From Desulfobacterales bacterium (GTDB lineage: Bacteria; Desulfobacterota; Desulfobacteria; Desulfobacterales; C00003060), in contig JAUWXJ010000002.1 in the NCBI GenBank assembly GCA_030616425.1, positions 1 to 38,991 of the forward strand: a DNA stretch of 38,991 bases, read 5' to 3'. Shown in pieces: positions 1-6,943 of the stretch. The position numbers and the translations under genes are program-made. Each line of letters opens with the position of its first letter. Position 1 is the first letter of the stretch. The notes under the pieces were generated by a model, which did no database searches, was not told where the DNA came from, and worked only from the letters and a program-made list of their open reading frames with translations.

Positions 1-518
1 AAAAAGACCACGGGGGGATGGATAACCATCCAAGGGTCTTGCAAGAGCATGTTTAGCCCCTGGCCGTCGGGGGGCGGAAAGGAAAGCATCCTAAAAGGGC
101 TTTGCTTGATCAACAGCAGCGCGAGGAAGATGCTATTCAGGTTGTAAATGAGCATCACCTGGGGCTCCATGTCCTTTGCCTTGAACATAAGCAAGGCACC
201 AAGCCAGGAAGCTATCAACACCCAGAGAAGGAAGCTCCCTTCCTGGCCTGCCCAGAAGGAGCTAATCAGGTATTCTAAAGGCAAATCACGGGATGAATAT
301 CGGGCCACATAGCTGTAAACAAACTCGTGGTTGAGTATAAAATGCATCAAAAGCATTGAGGCGATGGTCACAAAGAGAGCAAAGCAGGCAAAACTCAGGC
401 GGGCGGCATTTCGGGCGAGGACAATCCCTTTTCTTAAACACAGCACAAGATAACATATTGATGATATGCATATAGCAATCAGTCCCAACCACATCATCAC
501 TTGACCGAGGTTGTTCAT
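1..518 (-). CDS. ccmF: cytochrome c heme lyase subunit CcmF (N-terminal part, cut by window edge)
   Basis: The minus strand reads an open frame from an ATG at 518 to the window edge, about 172 codons without a stop. It begins MNNLGQVMMWLGL and contains the CcmF-typical stretches HEFVYSYVARYSSRDLP, FWAGQEGSFLLW and, near the edge, DGQGLNMLLQDPWMVIHPPV. CcmF works with its partners to ligate heme from holo-CcmE to apocytochromes in the inner membrane. Several hydrophobic segments are visible. The start codon overlaps the ccmE stop in an ATGA arrangement (515-518), which suggests translational coupling. The C-terminal part, including most of the membrane core and the later heme-binding histidines, lies outside the window. 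Family assignment is secure; the 3' end is unknown. Confidence 0.93.
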   Translation of the reverse strand, partial: MNNLGQVMMWLGLIAICISSICYLVLCLRKGIVLARNAARLSFACFALFVTIASMLLMHFILNHEFVYSYVARYSSRDLPLEYLISSFWAGQEGSFLLWVLIASWLGALLMFKAKDMEPQVMLIYNLNSIFLALLLIKQSPFRMLSFPPPDGQGLNMLLQDPWMVIHPPVVF

Positions 519-898
519 TCTCCCTTGACCCGCTGTTCGTATTTTGTGGGACACTTAACCAGCAATTCTTTGGCAACAAACACCTCCCTTTTTGTGTTGT
601 ATTTGCCTGTGGAAACAATCTTGGTGACATCGTCAAAATTTGCAGGTTGGTACCCATCATATTCAACTGCCATCTCGTCGCCACTATCTTCTCGTAAGGT
701 AAAGATTAATTTGTTGTTTTCGAGGTCATATTGCTTGCTCCCCTTAACTACAATCCCGGCTACCTGCACAGGTCGAGGACTAACCTTGGCCTCGCTGACA
801 CTCACATAAGTGGTCAGGGTTGATTTAAAGGAATACATCGCCATTATCATAGCCAAAACAACTATGATGGCGCCAATAATGTAAGATTTTTTTGACAT
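515..898 (-). CDS. ccmE: periplasmic heme chaperone CcmE, Cys-type (CxxxY)
   Basis: This 127-residue protein has one N-terminal membrane anchor (about residues 6-24) followed by the small OB-fold periplasmic domain of CcmE. CcmE covalently carries heme between the CcmABCD complex and CcmF. Classic CcmE binds heme through a histidine in an HxxxY motif. Here the corresponding stretch near the C-terminus is LLVKCPTKYE, so a cysteine (C116) sits four residues before the tyrosine (Y120). This CxxxY variant is known from sulfate-reducing bacteria and archaea. The gene lies between ccmD and ccmF and shares four bases with the ccmF start. Identification is strong from motif, length and context. Confidence 0.93.
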   Translation of the reverse strand: MSKKSYIIGAIIVVLAMIMAMYSFKSTLTTYVSVSEAKVSPRPVQVAGIVVKGSKQYDLENNKLIFTLREDSGDEMAVEYDGYQPANFDDVTKIVSTGKYNTKREVFVAKELLVKCPTKYEQRVKGE

Positions 899-944
899 GT
901 TTTATCTTTCAGTTCTTTATTGCGACTTCTTGTTCTGACCGGCT

Positions 945-988
945 CGCTCCCCGCAAGCCCCGTCCTTCAGGGCGGGGTCAAGGGGAGC
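945..988. repeat. nested GC-rich inverted repeat
   Basis: An outer pair GCTCCCC/GGGGAGC encloses an inner stem built from CCCCGTC and GGGCGGGG around a CTTCA loop. It shares the string GCTCCCCGCAAGCCCCG with the palindrome at 35405-35439, so the two are members of one dispersed family. It lies just upstream of ccmE within the ccm operon. Confidence 0.65.
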
Positions 989-1020
989 TATACAAAAACA
1001 TTTATCTTCCTTACCGGGAA

Positions 1021-1048
1021 GCCTCCCCGCCCTTCAGGGCGGGGAGGC
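1021..1048. repeat. perfect GC-rich hairpin (REP/IS200-like palindrome)
   Basis: GCCTCCCCGCCC and its exact reverse complement flank a TTCA loop, giving a 12-bp perfect stem in the ccmD-ccmE spacer. There is no T-run on either side, so it is not a classic terminator. It resembles nearby palindromes at 945-988, 28669-28687 and 35405-35439 and may be a REP-type or IS200/IS605-type end remnant. It could also act as an RNA processing or stability element between ccmD and ccmE. Confidence 0.7.
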
Positions 1049-1058
1049 TTCACATCTG

Positions 1059-1190
1059 TCATTCTTTGCCCTTGTCCTCGGCAGGCTCCTCCAATCTCTT
1101 GATCCTGCGATCCAAGATGAATAGGTAAAAAGCTATTCCACACCATATAACGAGATTAACCCCCATAACAAAACTCAAACCTTCTTTCAT
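1059..1190 (-). CDS. ccmD: CcmD-like small membrane protein
   Basis: A short frame of 43 residues on the minus strand starts MKEGLSFVMGVNLVIW, has a single hydrophobic span (about residues 6-24) and continues into a basic/acidic tail with RRIKRLEE. This is the size, topology and position (between ccmC and ccmE) expected of CcmD, the small protein that helps release holo-CcmE from the CcmABC complex. Sequence conservation of CcmD is low, so the call rests mainly on location and shape. The stop lies close to a strong GC-rich hairpin at 1021-1048, downstream in the transcription direction. Confidence 0.75.
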   Translation of the reverse strand: MKEGLSFVMGVNLVIWCGIAFYLFILDRRIKRLEEPAEDKGKE

Positions 1191-1230
1191 GATGCATCTC
1201 CGCCTTCAGGTGTCAGTTAATGGTTATATG

Positions 1231-1902
1231 TTATTCGTTGTCCGGTTCATGATATAGATCCCGTACCCTCAAGCCCTTCAATCTTAATAGTCTTATCCTT
1301 AATCGGAGCATCCAGATAAACAGGCCTGTGTACGCAAGGAGTGAGCCTAAAAATACCTTCAAGGTTTTTGGATCCATACCGGGATTGACCGGACTCATGG
1401 TATCTTCAGGGTGGAGGGAGGCTGTGATCCGCGGTACAATAAAGACCAAAAAGGGTACTGTAGCAAAGGCAAGAATTGAATATACCCCTGCAAATACCCG
1501 GCTTCTCTCAGGGTCGCTGACTGCCGAACGAAGCGCAAAATACGCCCCGTAGATCATAAGGAGTATTACGATCGAGGTCTGCCTGGGGTCCCAATTCCAA
1601 AATGATCCCCATGTAGCCTTTGCGAATATAGAACCGGTCACCGTGGCAAGGACGCAGAACAAAAAGCCCAACTCTGCAGCAGATTGGGCTACATAGTCTG
1701 TCTCAACCTTTCGTTTGGCCAGATAGAGAGCGCTGGCTATCATCGAGATCAAAAACGCCAGTGTTGCAATCCATGCCTGGGGCACGTGAAAAAACAGGAT
1801 GCGGGATGTCTGGCCGGGAAACCCAGCGGCTGTCCCTGCATAAAAAAAGGCAGCAACGATGATAACAGCCATCCACATTGTCAATAACAATTTAAAAATC
1901 AT
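1231..1902 (-). CDS. ccmC: heme export/lyase protein CcmC
   Basis: This 223-residue polytopic membrane protein has about six hydrophobic spans and the tryptophan-rich WWD signature WGSFWNWDPRQTS at residues 98-110. Histidines at 39 (in HVPQAW) and 164 (in SLHPED) are in the expected places for the axial heme ligands of the CcmC/CcsA family. CcmC presents heme to CcmE on the outer face of the inner membrane. Length matches the family. It follows ccmB by about 50 bases and precedes ccmD, the usual ccmABCDE order. Confidence 0.94.
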   Translation of the reverse strand: MIFKLLLTMWMAVIIVAAFFYAGTAAGFPGQTSRILFFHVPQAWIATLAFLISMIASALYLAKRKVETDYVAQSAAELGFLFCVLATVTGSIFAKATWGSFWNWDPRQTSIVILLMIYGAYFALRSAVSDPERSRVFAGVYSILAFATVPFLVFIVPRITASLHPEDTMSPVNPGMDPKTLKVFLGSLLAYTGLFIWMLRLRIRLLRLKGLRVRDLYHEPDNE

Positions 1903-1953
1903 ATTTTAATTAATCCCTTTATCCCTGAACCCCTCGATTCCTGAATCCTTGTC

Positions 1954-2646
1954 CTATTCTTCCCAGATCAAAGGAAATAGAAATAATGACATAACGACCA
2001 TTATGATTACATACGCCACAGCAATCTTGACCTCAGGCCAACCAGCACTATGTATGCCAATAGCAGCCCTCTCGCATCCTTTGATACACGTAATCATAAG
2101 GGGCAACAGCAGCGGAAGAGACAGGACAGAGAACAACGCACCTCGGGTACTAGCCCTGGCTATCATGGCAGCGATTATTGTTGTGCCGGCCCCCAAACCA
2201 AGCCCTCCACTGATGATCATGGCAACAAAAAAGCCGGGAAAGTTTATCTGATAGGCCATTAAAAAAATAAACGATGGCACGATGATGAGTTCCAGGGCCC
2301 CTAACAGCGTCAAATTAAATAACAGCTTTCCAAAGAATACAGCCTGGGGACGGGCAGAAAGTTTCAACACATCTATGGTCCCGGCCTCTTCTTCCTTGAC
2401 AAAAGACCGGGAAAGGCCCGATAGGGCGGAGAAGGTCAGAATTATCCACAACAACACCGAGTACAAAAAGGGCCTTTCAGCTTCTTCGATACGGAAAGAT
2501 CCAATAGAAAAACTCACGGCTATAAGGGTGGTCACAGCAAACATCAGGATAGCATTCAGGGCGTAGCGGGTCCTGAATTCGCTGCGTAGATCACGAAACC
2601 AAATAGCGACGGCCTCATTCAGATAGGTTGATGACCGTGTCTGCAT
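1954..2646 (-). CDS. ccmB: cytochrome c maturation ABC permease CcmB
   Basis: The protein is 230 residues with about six membrane spans, matching the CcmB permease family (typically near 220 residues). It pairs with the CcmA ATPase to release holo-CcmE from CcmC. I chose the ATG at 2646 (MQTRSSTYLNEAVAIW) because GGGAGG sits seven bases upstream; a start ten codons earlier is possible but has no comparable site. The start region overlaps the 3' end of ccmA by 32 bases, implying coupled translation. Confidence 0.92.
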   Translation of the reverse strand: MQTRSSTYLNEAVAIWFRDLRSEFRTRYALNAILMFAVTTLIAVSFSIGSFRIEEAERPFLYSVLLWIILTFSALSGLSRSFVKEEEAGTIDVLKLSARPQAVFFGKLLFNLTLLGALELIIVPSFIFLMAYQINFPGFFVAMIISGGLGLGAGTTIIAAMIARASTRGALFSVLSLPLLLPLMITCIKGCERAAIGIHSAGWPEVKIAVAYVIIMVVMSLFLFPLIWEE

Positions 2647-3235
2647 AGTCTGCCTCCCGTTTTTCATTTGATGCAATGACGGTCATCCCTGACTGCCTCT
2701 GGTTTGAAATAATCTGTTCCAGAACATCAATCCCTTTGCTGTCAAGGTTGGTTGCTGGTTCGTCCAACAATAGCAGCGGTGGCTTATGAAGCAACGCCTG
2801 AGCAAGTTTCAGCCTCTGCTTCATCCCGGAAGAGTATTCCCTTCCCATTTTTGTTGCATGTTCTGCCAGTCCCACGAGCTCAATTATATTGAGACAATCG
2901 TTGCGATTGCAAGCAAGGCCCCTTACCCTGCAAAAAAATTCTATGCTCTCAAGGCCCGTCAATTCATCATACAAAGACAAGGCAGGCGCAACCATCCCTA
3001 TAAACCGTCGCCGCGATTCTTTTGGTATGGGATCAGCGTTGAAAAACATCTCAACCCGACCAGTAGATGGCTTTACAAGACCAGCAATGATCCGAAGGAG
3101 GGTGCTCTTGCCTGACCCGTTCCATCCAGTAATGGCAAGAACATCTCCTTGATTTAACTGGAAGGAGATGTTTTTGAACACGAGAGTTTCTCCGTAATGC
3201 TTGCCTATGCCGGATACCTTTAGCGTAAACATCAC
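2615..3235 (-). CDS. ccmA: cytochrome c maturation ABC ATPase CcmA
   Basis: A 206-residue ABC ATPase with Walker A GWNGSGKST (residues 37-45), signature YSSGMKQRL (about 134-142) and Walker B LLLLDEP (154-160). Small size and neighbours identify it as CcmA, the ATPase of the heme-chaperone release complex. The first codon is either GTG at 3235 or the adjacent ATG at 3232; neither has a well-spaced ribosome binding site. It is the first gene of the minus-strand ccm cluster and is divergent from the electron-transfer gene block. Confidence 0.93.
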   Translation of the reverse strand: MMFTLKVSGIGKHYGETLVFKNISFQLNQGDVLAITGWNGSGKSTLLRIIAGLVKPSTGRVEMFFNADPIPKESRRRFIGMVAPALSLYDELTGLESIEFFCRVRGLACNRNDCLNIIELVGLAEHATKMGREYSSGMKQRLKLAQALLHKPPLLLLDEPATNLDSKGIDVLEQIISNQRQSGMTVIASNEKREADYADTVINLSE

Positions 3236-3268
3236 CTTAAATTTCTATCATTGCATGGTATATCTTGT

Positions 3269-3307
3269 CAATATTTCACTAAGGCGCTGAGTGAAGCTCA
3301 AATATTG
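3269..3307. promoter_or_regulatory. inverted repeat in the divergent ccm/EET region
   Basis: CAATATTT (3269-3276) and AAATATTG (3300-3307) are exact inverted copies, with inner CACT/AGTG extending the pairing. The element sits between ccmA and the plus-strand promoter. It could be a regulator site or part of the ccmA leader; no regulator is encoded nearby. Confidence 0.4.
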
Positions 3308-3334
3308 CTAAGGTATAGCGAATTCGAAATATCA

Positions 3335-3365
3335 TTGACACTTGGCTCATACGATATGTTATACT
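3335..3365 (+). promoter_or_regulatory. sigma70-like promoter for the plus-strand EET block
   Basis: A perfect -35 hexamer TTGACA (3335-3340) is followed 19 bases later by TATACT (3360-3365); using TTATAC gives an 18-base spacing. It lies about 85 bases upstream of the first gene of the block and is followed by two palindromes that could be operators. Confidence 0.55.
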
Positions 3366-3407
3366 ATATACGTATATTTTTATGCTTATGTAGCACAACA
3401 TGTTGTG
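3366..3407. promoter_or_regulatory. two perfect palindromes downstream of the promoter (candidate operators)
   Basis: ATATACGTATAT at 3366-3377 falls at the predicted transcription start. CACAACATGTTGTG at 3394-3407 is a perfect 14-bp palindrome in the leader, 43 bases before the first gene. Their position relative to the promoter suggests repressor-type control of the electron-transfer cluster (inference). Neither matches a consensus that I can name with confidence. Confidence 0.5.
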
Positions 3408-3450
3408 GGCGTCACGTCTCGACGCATAACCGAAACAAATCTGCGACAGT

Positions 3451-5373
3451 ATGACCGAAAAACTCAAATCCAGAAAATGGCAATATCCAACCATCATAGG
3501 TATTGTCGCCTTATTATTGATGATTTTCGATGTTTCCTTACAACCCGGACAGATGCATTTACTCTACGCCCGGGAAGCCGTGGATAGCTCGGATCGATTC
3601 TCTTCTGATGTCAGTGCCGCCAACTTCGTACCCTCAAAAATCACTTGTCTTCAGATTATCCAAGAGGATTATGAAGGTTTACGGCTATCTTACCCATCTA
3701 AGGTATTCGTTGATTTTGTAAAGAACGAAATCTATGTCAACGATTCTGGAAACAACACTATATTGGTCTATACCCACGACTTCTATCCGCTTCTTTCTAT
3801 AAGCAAATCGGACGGCGTTGAAGTACCTGTGGGGGTAGCAGTTGATCCCAAAGGATACGTATTTATTACCCAGGCACCTACGAAACAGAAAAAGGGAAGG
3901 ATTTCTGTCTTGGATCCTTGTTTAAAATGGAAAAAGGATATTTTTTTTCAGGGATTTGAAGGCGCTGATGATTTTCAACCAACCAATATTGCAATTAACG
4001 ACAAAGGTCATTTCTATGTAACTGCCAGTTCCTATACTGGGGTGGTGGTTTTGGATAAGGACGGAACATTTTCCCATCTGTTGACACCAACCGACAGCCT
4101 CGGAAAAGCGCCGGTCCAAAAGGCTAAAATACACGACGTGGAGATAGACAGCCAGGGCAACATATACCTTTTGAGTGAAGATATGGGCCGTATTTATGTG
4201 TATGATTCCCAGGAGCGCTTTCTGTTTAAGTTTGGGGAAAAGGGGGGCAGTACCGGGAAACTGAGCCGACCCCGGGGTGTGGCGGTGGACAGTCGCAACA
4301 AACGGATCTACGTGATCGACTATATGCGCCATACAGCAAGTGCTTATTCAACCGACGGACGCTTTTTGTTCGAGTTCGGCGGTAAGGGATGGGGAAGGGG
4401 CTGGTTCCAGTATCCTACCGACATAGCCGTAGACGCCCTGGGTAACGTCCTGGTCGCAGACACGTTCAACAATAGAGTGCAGGTTCTTTCAATACAAGGA
4501 GGTCCACCCGTTACTGTTGCAAAGGTTGAAGAGGCCAAACCCGAAGCTCCTGTTACAGAACACTTGGTTGAAGAAGCCAAACTCAAGGTTCCTGTCAAAG
4601 AACGATTAGTTGCAGAGGCTAAACCGAGCCCCCCTGTCAAAGAAGAAACTATCAAAGAAGAAATAGTTGAAGAGGTTAAGCCCAAGGCTCCTGTCAAAAA
4701 AGAATTAGCAGAGCCAAAACCTGCAAAGTATTATGTCCTGACGGCAAACATGAACCTGCGTGAAAAAAGCACCACCAAGAGCAGGATCATTCAGTTGCTG
4801 AAAAAGGGCGAAGAGTTTCATATCCTGGATCAATATAAACATGATGACTTCAATTCTTGGTTTCTCGTAAAAACCAGATCCGGGCTCACAGGCTGGTTCT
4901 GTGGAATCTATAGCGGAAAAGACATGTTCGTGGAAAAGGAACGAAAACGGATTCCAGCCGTTGCAAAGGCTGAAAAGGCTGAGCCCAAAGTGCCCGTCAA
5001 AAAAAAATTGGTTGAAGAGGTTAAACCCAAAGCTCTTGTGATTAAAAAATTGATTAAGCCAAAACCTGCAAAGTATTATGTCTTGACGGCAGACATGCAA
5101 GATGTGGCAACACTGAAGCTCAAAGTGCTCAGTGGAGACGGCGATTTGAACTCTGCCAAGCGGATGGCAAAAAAGCTTGGAAATATGGGTTATAAGATAA
5201 AATTGGTCGATCGCGCTCCGCGATCCAACTTTTTGCGAAATACAGTCTACTTTGCATCAGGATTTCAGGACGAAGCAAAACGTCTTGTGTCCAGTCTGGG
5301 CAATAATACGATTCTGAAACCTTTAACCTGGTCTTCAAAATTTGATATTATTGTTGTAACAGGCAAGAAATGA
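3451..5373 (+). CDS. envelope NHL beta-propeller / SH3b / LytR_C multidomain protein
   Basis: This 640-residue protein begins with a short basic stretch and one hydrophobic segment (about residues 13-30), which should export or anchor it. Residues about 75-350 form NHL-type beta-propeller repeats (for example RPRGVAVDSRNKRIYVIDY and YPTDIAVDALGNVLVADTFNNRVQV, written here as two separate repeats). A Lys/Pro/Glu/Val-rich linker (about 353-420) built on VEEAKPKAPVKK-like units leads to a bacterial SH3 domain (about 424-492, ending GWFCGIYSG). A second linker leads to a C-terminal LytR_C-like domain (about 551-640). SH3b and LytR_C suggest cell-wall or envelope contacts, and the propeller suggests protein docking. 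It is first in the ten-gene electron-transfer block. The exact function is unknown; a structural or scaffold role is inference. Confidence 0.8.
   Translation: MTEKLKSRKWQYPTIIGIVALLLMIFDVSLQPGQMHLLYAREAVDSSDRFSSDVSAANFVPSKITCLQIIQEDYEGLRLSYPSKVFVDFVKNEIYVNDSGNNTILVYTHDFYPLLSISKSDGVEVPVGVAVDPKGYVFITQAPTKQKKGRISVLDPCLKWKKDIFFQGFEGADDFQPTNIAINDKGHFYVTASSYTGVVVLDKDGTFSHLLTPTDSLGKAPVQKAKIHDVEIDSQGNIYLLSEDMGRIYVYDSQERFLFKFGEKGGSTGKLSRPRGVAVDSRNKRIYVIDYMRHTASAYSTDGRFLFEFGGKGWGRGWFQYPTDIAVDALGNVLVADTFNNRVQVLSIQGGPPVTVAKVEEAKPEAPVTEHLVEEAKLKVPVKERLVAEAKPSPPVKEETIKEEIVEEVKPKAPVKKELAEPKPAKYYVLTANMNLREKSTTKSRIIQLLKKGEEFHILDQYKHDDFNSWFLVKTRSGLTGWFCGIYSGKDMFVEKERKRIPAVAKAEKAEPKVPVKKKLVEEVKPKALVIKKLIKPKPAKYYVLTADMQDVATLKLKVLSGDGDLNSAKRMAKKLGNMGYKIKLVDRAPRSNFLRNTVYFASGFQDEAKRLVSSLGNNTILKPLTWSSKFDIIVVTGKK
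4711..5097 (+). repeat. internal duplication in the propeller/SH3b gene
   Basis: The segment encoding KPKPAKYYVLTAxM occurs at about 4712-4752 and again at about 5056-5096 with nearly identical DNA, each preceded by the VEEVKPKA linker. This indicates a recent in-gene duplication that placed the same lead-in before the SH3b and the LytR_C domains. Confidence 0.7.
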
Positions 5374-5495
5374 GGTGGGGCTTTCCGCTTCACAAGCGAT
5401 CTGCACATATCATAAACAGGCAGATCCATCTAGGTTCCCTGCAATCTTGAACGGACAAACCAATTTTATAGAAAAGAAACACAAATAGAGGAGTC

Positions 5496-6899
5496 ATGAA
5501 AAAAATAATCTATCGTTTGATAATAGTTGTATTTGCTGGAATCTGGGCCCTGTCATGTACTTTCAAGCAACCCTCCAAACGCCCTCGATCAACCAACCAG
5601 GGTCAGGTCTTTTTCTATCTTTCCTGCCCCAAGAAACCTACGTTTGATATCTCTTTTTCTCTTTCCGGCATGAGCTTCATGAACAAGGACGGCGAGTGGA
5701 TCGACGTGGCGTTGGATAAACGCATTCGTTCTGCGGAAATTGCGGAAAGGCAGGTCAAATTGCTGGAGTTTTATATGCCTGCTGGAAGGTATAAACGGAT
5801 CAAGTGGACTATTTCAGAAGCAACGGTAAAAAAGGACAAGAAAAGCTTTACCTTGGCCTTGCCCCAGCCCAAGGGTGAGCACCTTATGGATATCGAGTTT
5901 TCTGTGTTAGGCCGGGAAAGCCTGTGTCTATTTGGAGACTGGGATCCAGAGGAATCTATATTCGACAAATATCTCTTTAGGCCTAAGCTAAATATTCGGA
6001 AACAGGGTGCAGAAATCACAAACACTTTAGTCTATGTAACAAACACCGACTCTGACTGCGTTACGTTGATAGACAGGCAACGCGATGCGGTAGTAGCCAC
6101 CATAGCAGTGGGCAGAGCGCCTATTGGAATTGTGGCAACCACGGATGGACATAAGCTCTATGTGGCCAATTCCGGCTCAGACACCATTTCAGTCATCGAT
6201 ACTGCCACGAACAGGGTAACCTATACGATCAGGAACTTCGGTTACAGCCCTGCCGAGCTTGCCCTCTCCTCAGATGACGAAACCCTTTATGCAACCAACC
6301 CCGATTCAGACAATGTATCTGTTATAGACACTGTTTCCCGCACGGTAACCAGCAGAATATCTGTCGGCAAGCGCCCTTGCTGCATACTCATCGATCATGA
6401 CAGGCGCAAGGTCTATGTAACAAACACGGAGTCGCATACCATATCCGTTATTGATATCTCCACGCAATCTGTGGAAGATACGATCACGGTTGGTCTGAAT
6501 CCTACTGGTATGCTTATCCACGAGGACGACCTGTACGTGGCTAATTCGGGCTCAAACAGTATCTACATATTGGACCTTCCTTCTCACACAACAACAAAGA
6601 CGATATCTGTTGGACAAAAGCCTACCTGGCTCCTCTCCGGTCTGCGAGAACGTGTCTATGTGTCTAATACAAATAGCAACCAGATTTCTTTTGTGTACCC
6701 GGATATGGATTTGGTGACCAGGAACGTGTCTGTAGGCGCCCTCCCTTCAAAGATGGCCATGGACGAATTGAGAAGAAAACTCTATGTCGTAAATTCGATG
6801 TCAGAGGACGTGTCTGTTATAGACCTGCCAACATACAATGTGAAAAGGGTGATTCAGGTGGGAAGAACCCCTCACGGCATTGCCCTGATTGAGGAATGA
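5496..6899 (+). CDS. YVTN-family beta-propeller lipoprotein
   Basis: The protein has 467 residues. The N-terminus has a lipoprotein signal peptide with a lipobox-like ALSC at residues 18-21. Residues about 35-165 form a separate beta-rich domain of unclear family; it vaguely recalls DUF4382-like domains. Residues about 175-465 hold seven repeats of the YVTN propeller type, such as LYVANSGSDTISVIDT and VYVTNTESHTISVIDI. Propellers of this kind are common on the outside of electron-exchanging bacteria and archaea and probably mediate protein or surface contacts. A strong GAGGAG ribosome site precedes the ATG. It lies between the NHL protein and the outer-membrane barrel in the same direction, so co-transcription is likely. 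No heme or enzyme motif is present. Confidence 0.82.
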   Translation: MKKIIYRLIIVVFAGIWALSCTFKQPSKRPRSTNQGQVFFYLSCPKKPTFDISFSLSGMSFMNKDGEWIDVALDKRIRSAEIAERQVKLLEFYMPAGRYKRIKWTISEATVKKDKKSFTLALPQPKGEHLMDIEFSVLGRESLCLFGDWDPEESIFDKYLFRPKLNIRKQGAEITNTLVYVTNTDSDCVTLIDRQRDAVVATIAVGRAPIGIVATTDGHKLYVANSGSDTISVIDTATNRVTYTIRNFGYSPAELALSSDDETLYATNPDSDNVSVIDTVSRTVTSRISVGKRPCCILIDHDRRKVYVTNTESHTISVIDISTQSVEDTITVGLNPTGMLIHEDDLYVANSGSNSIYILDLPSHTTTKTISVGQKPTWLLSGLRERVYVSNTNSNQISFVYPDMDLVTRNVSVGALPSKMAMDELRRKLYVVNSMSEDVSVIDLPTYNVKRVIQVGRTPHGIALIEE

Positions 6900-6943
6900 T
6901 TCCGAAACCACCTTTTTGTGTGAAAGATGCCAACTGAAGTTAT

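Noticed and set aside
286..684. Minus-strand open frame of 132 codons across the ccmE/ccmF junction
   Set aside because: It lies out of frame with ccmE and ccmF, which have strong family matches; this is a shadow frame.
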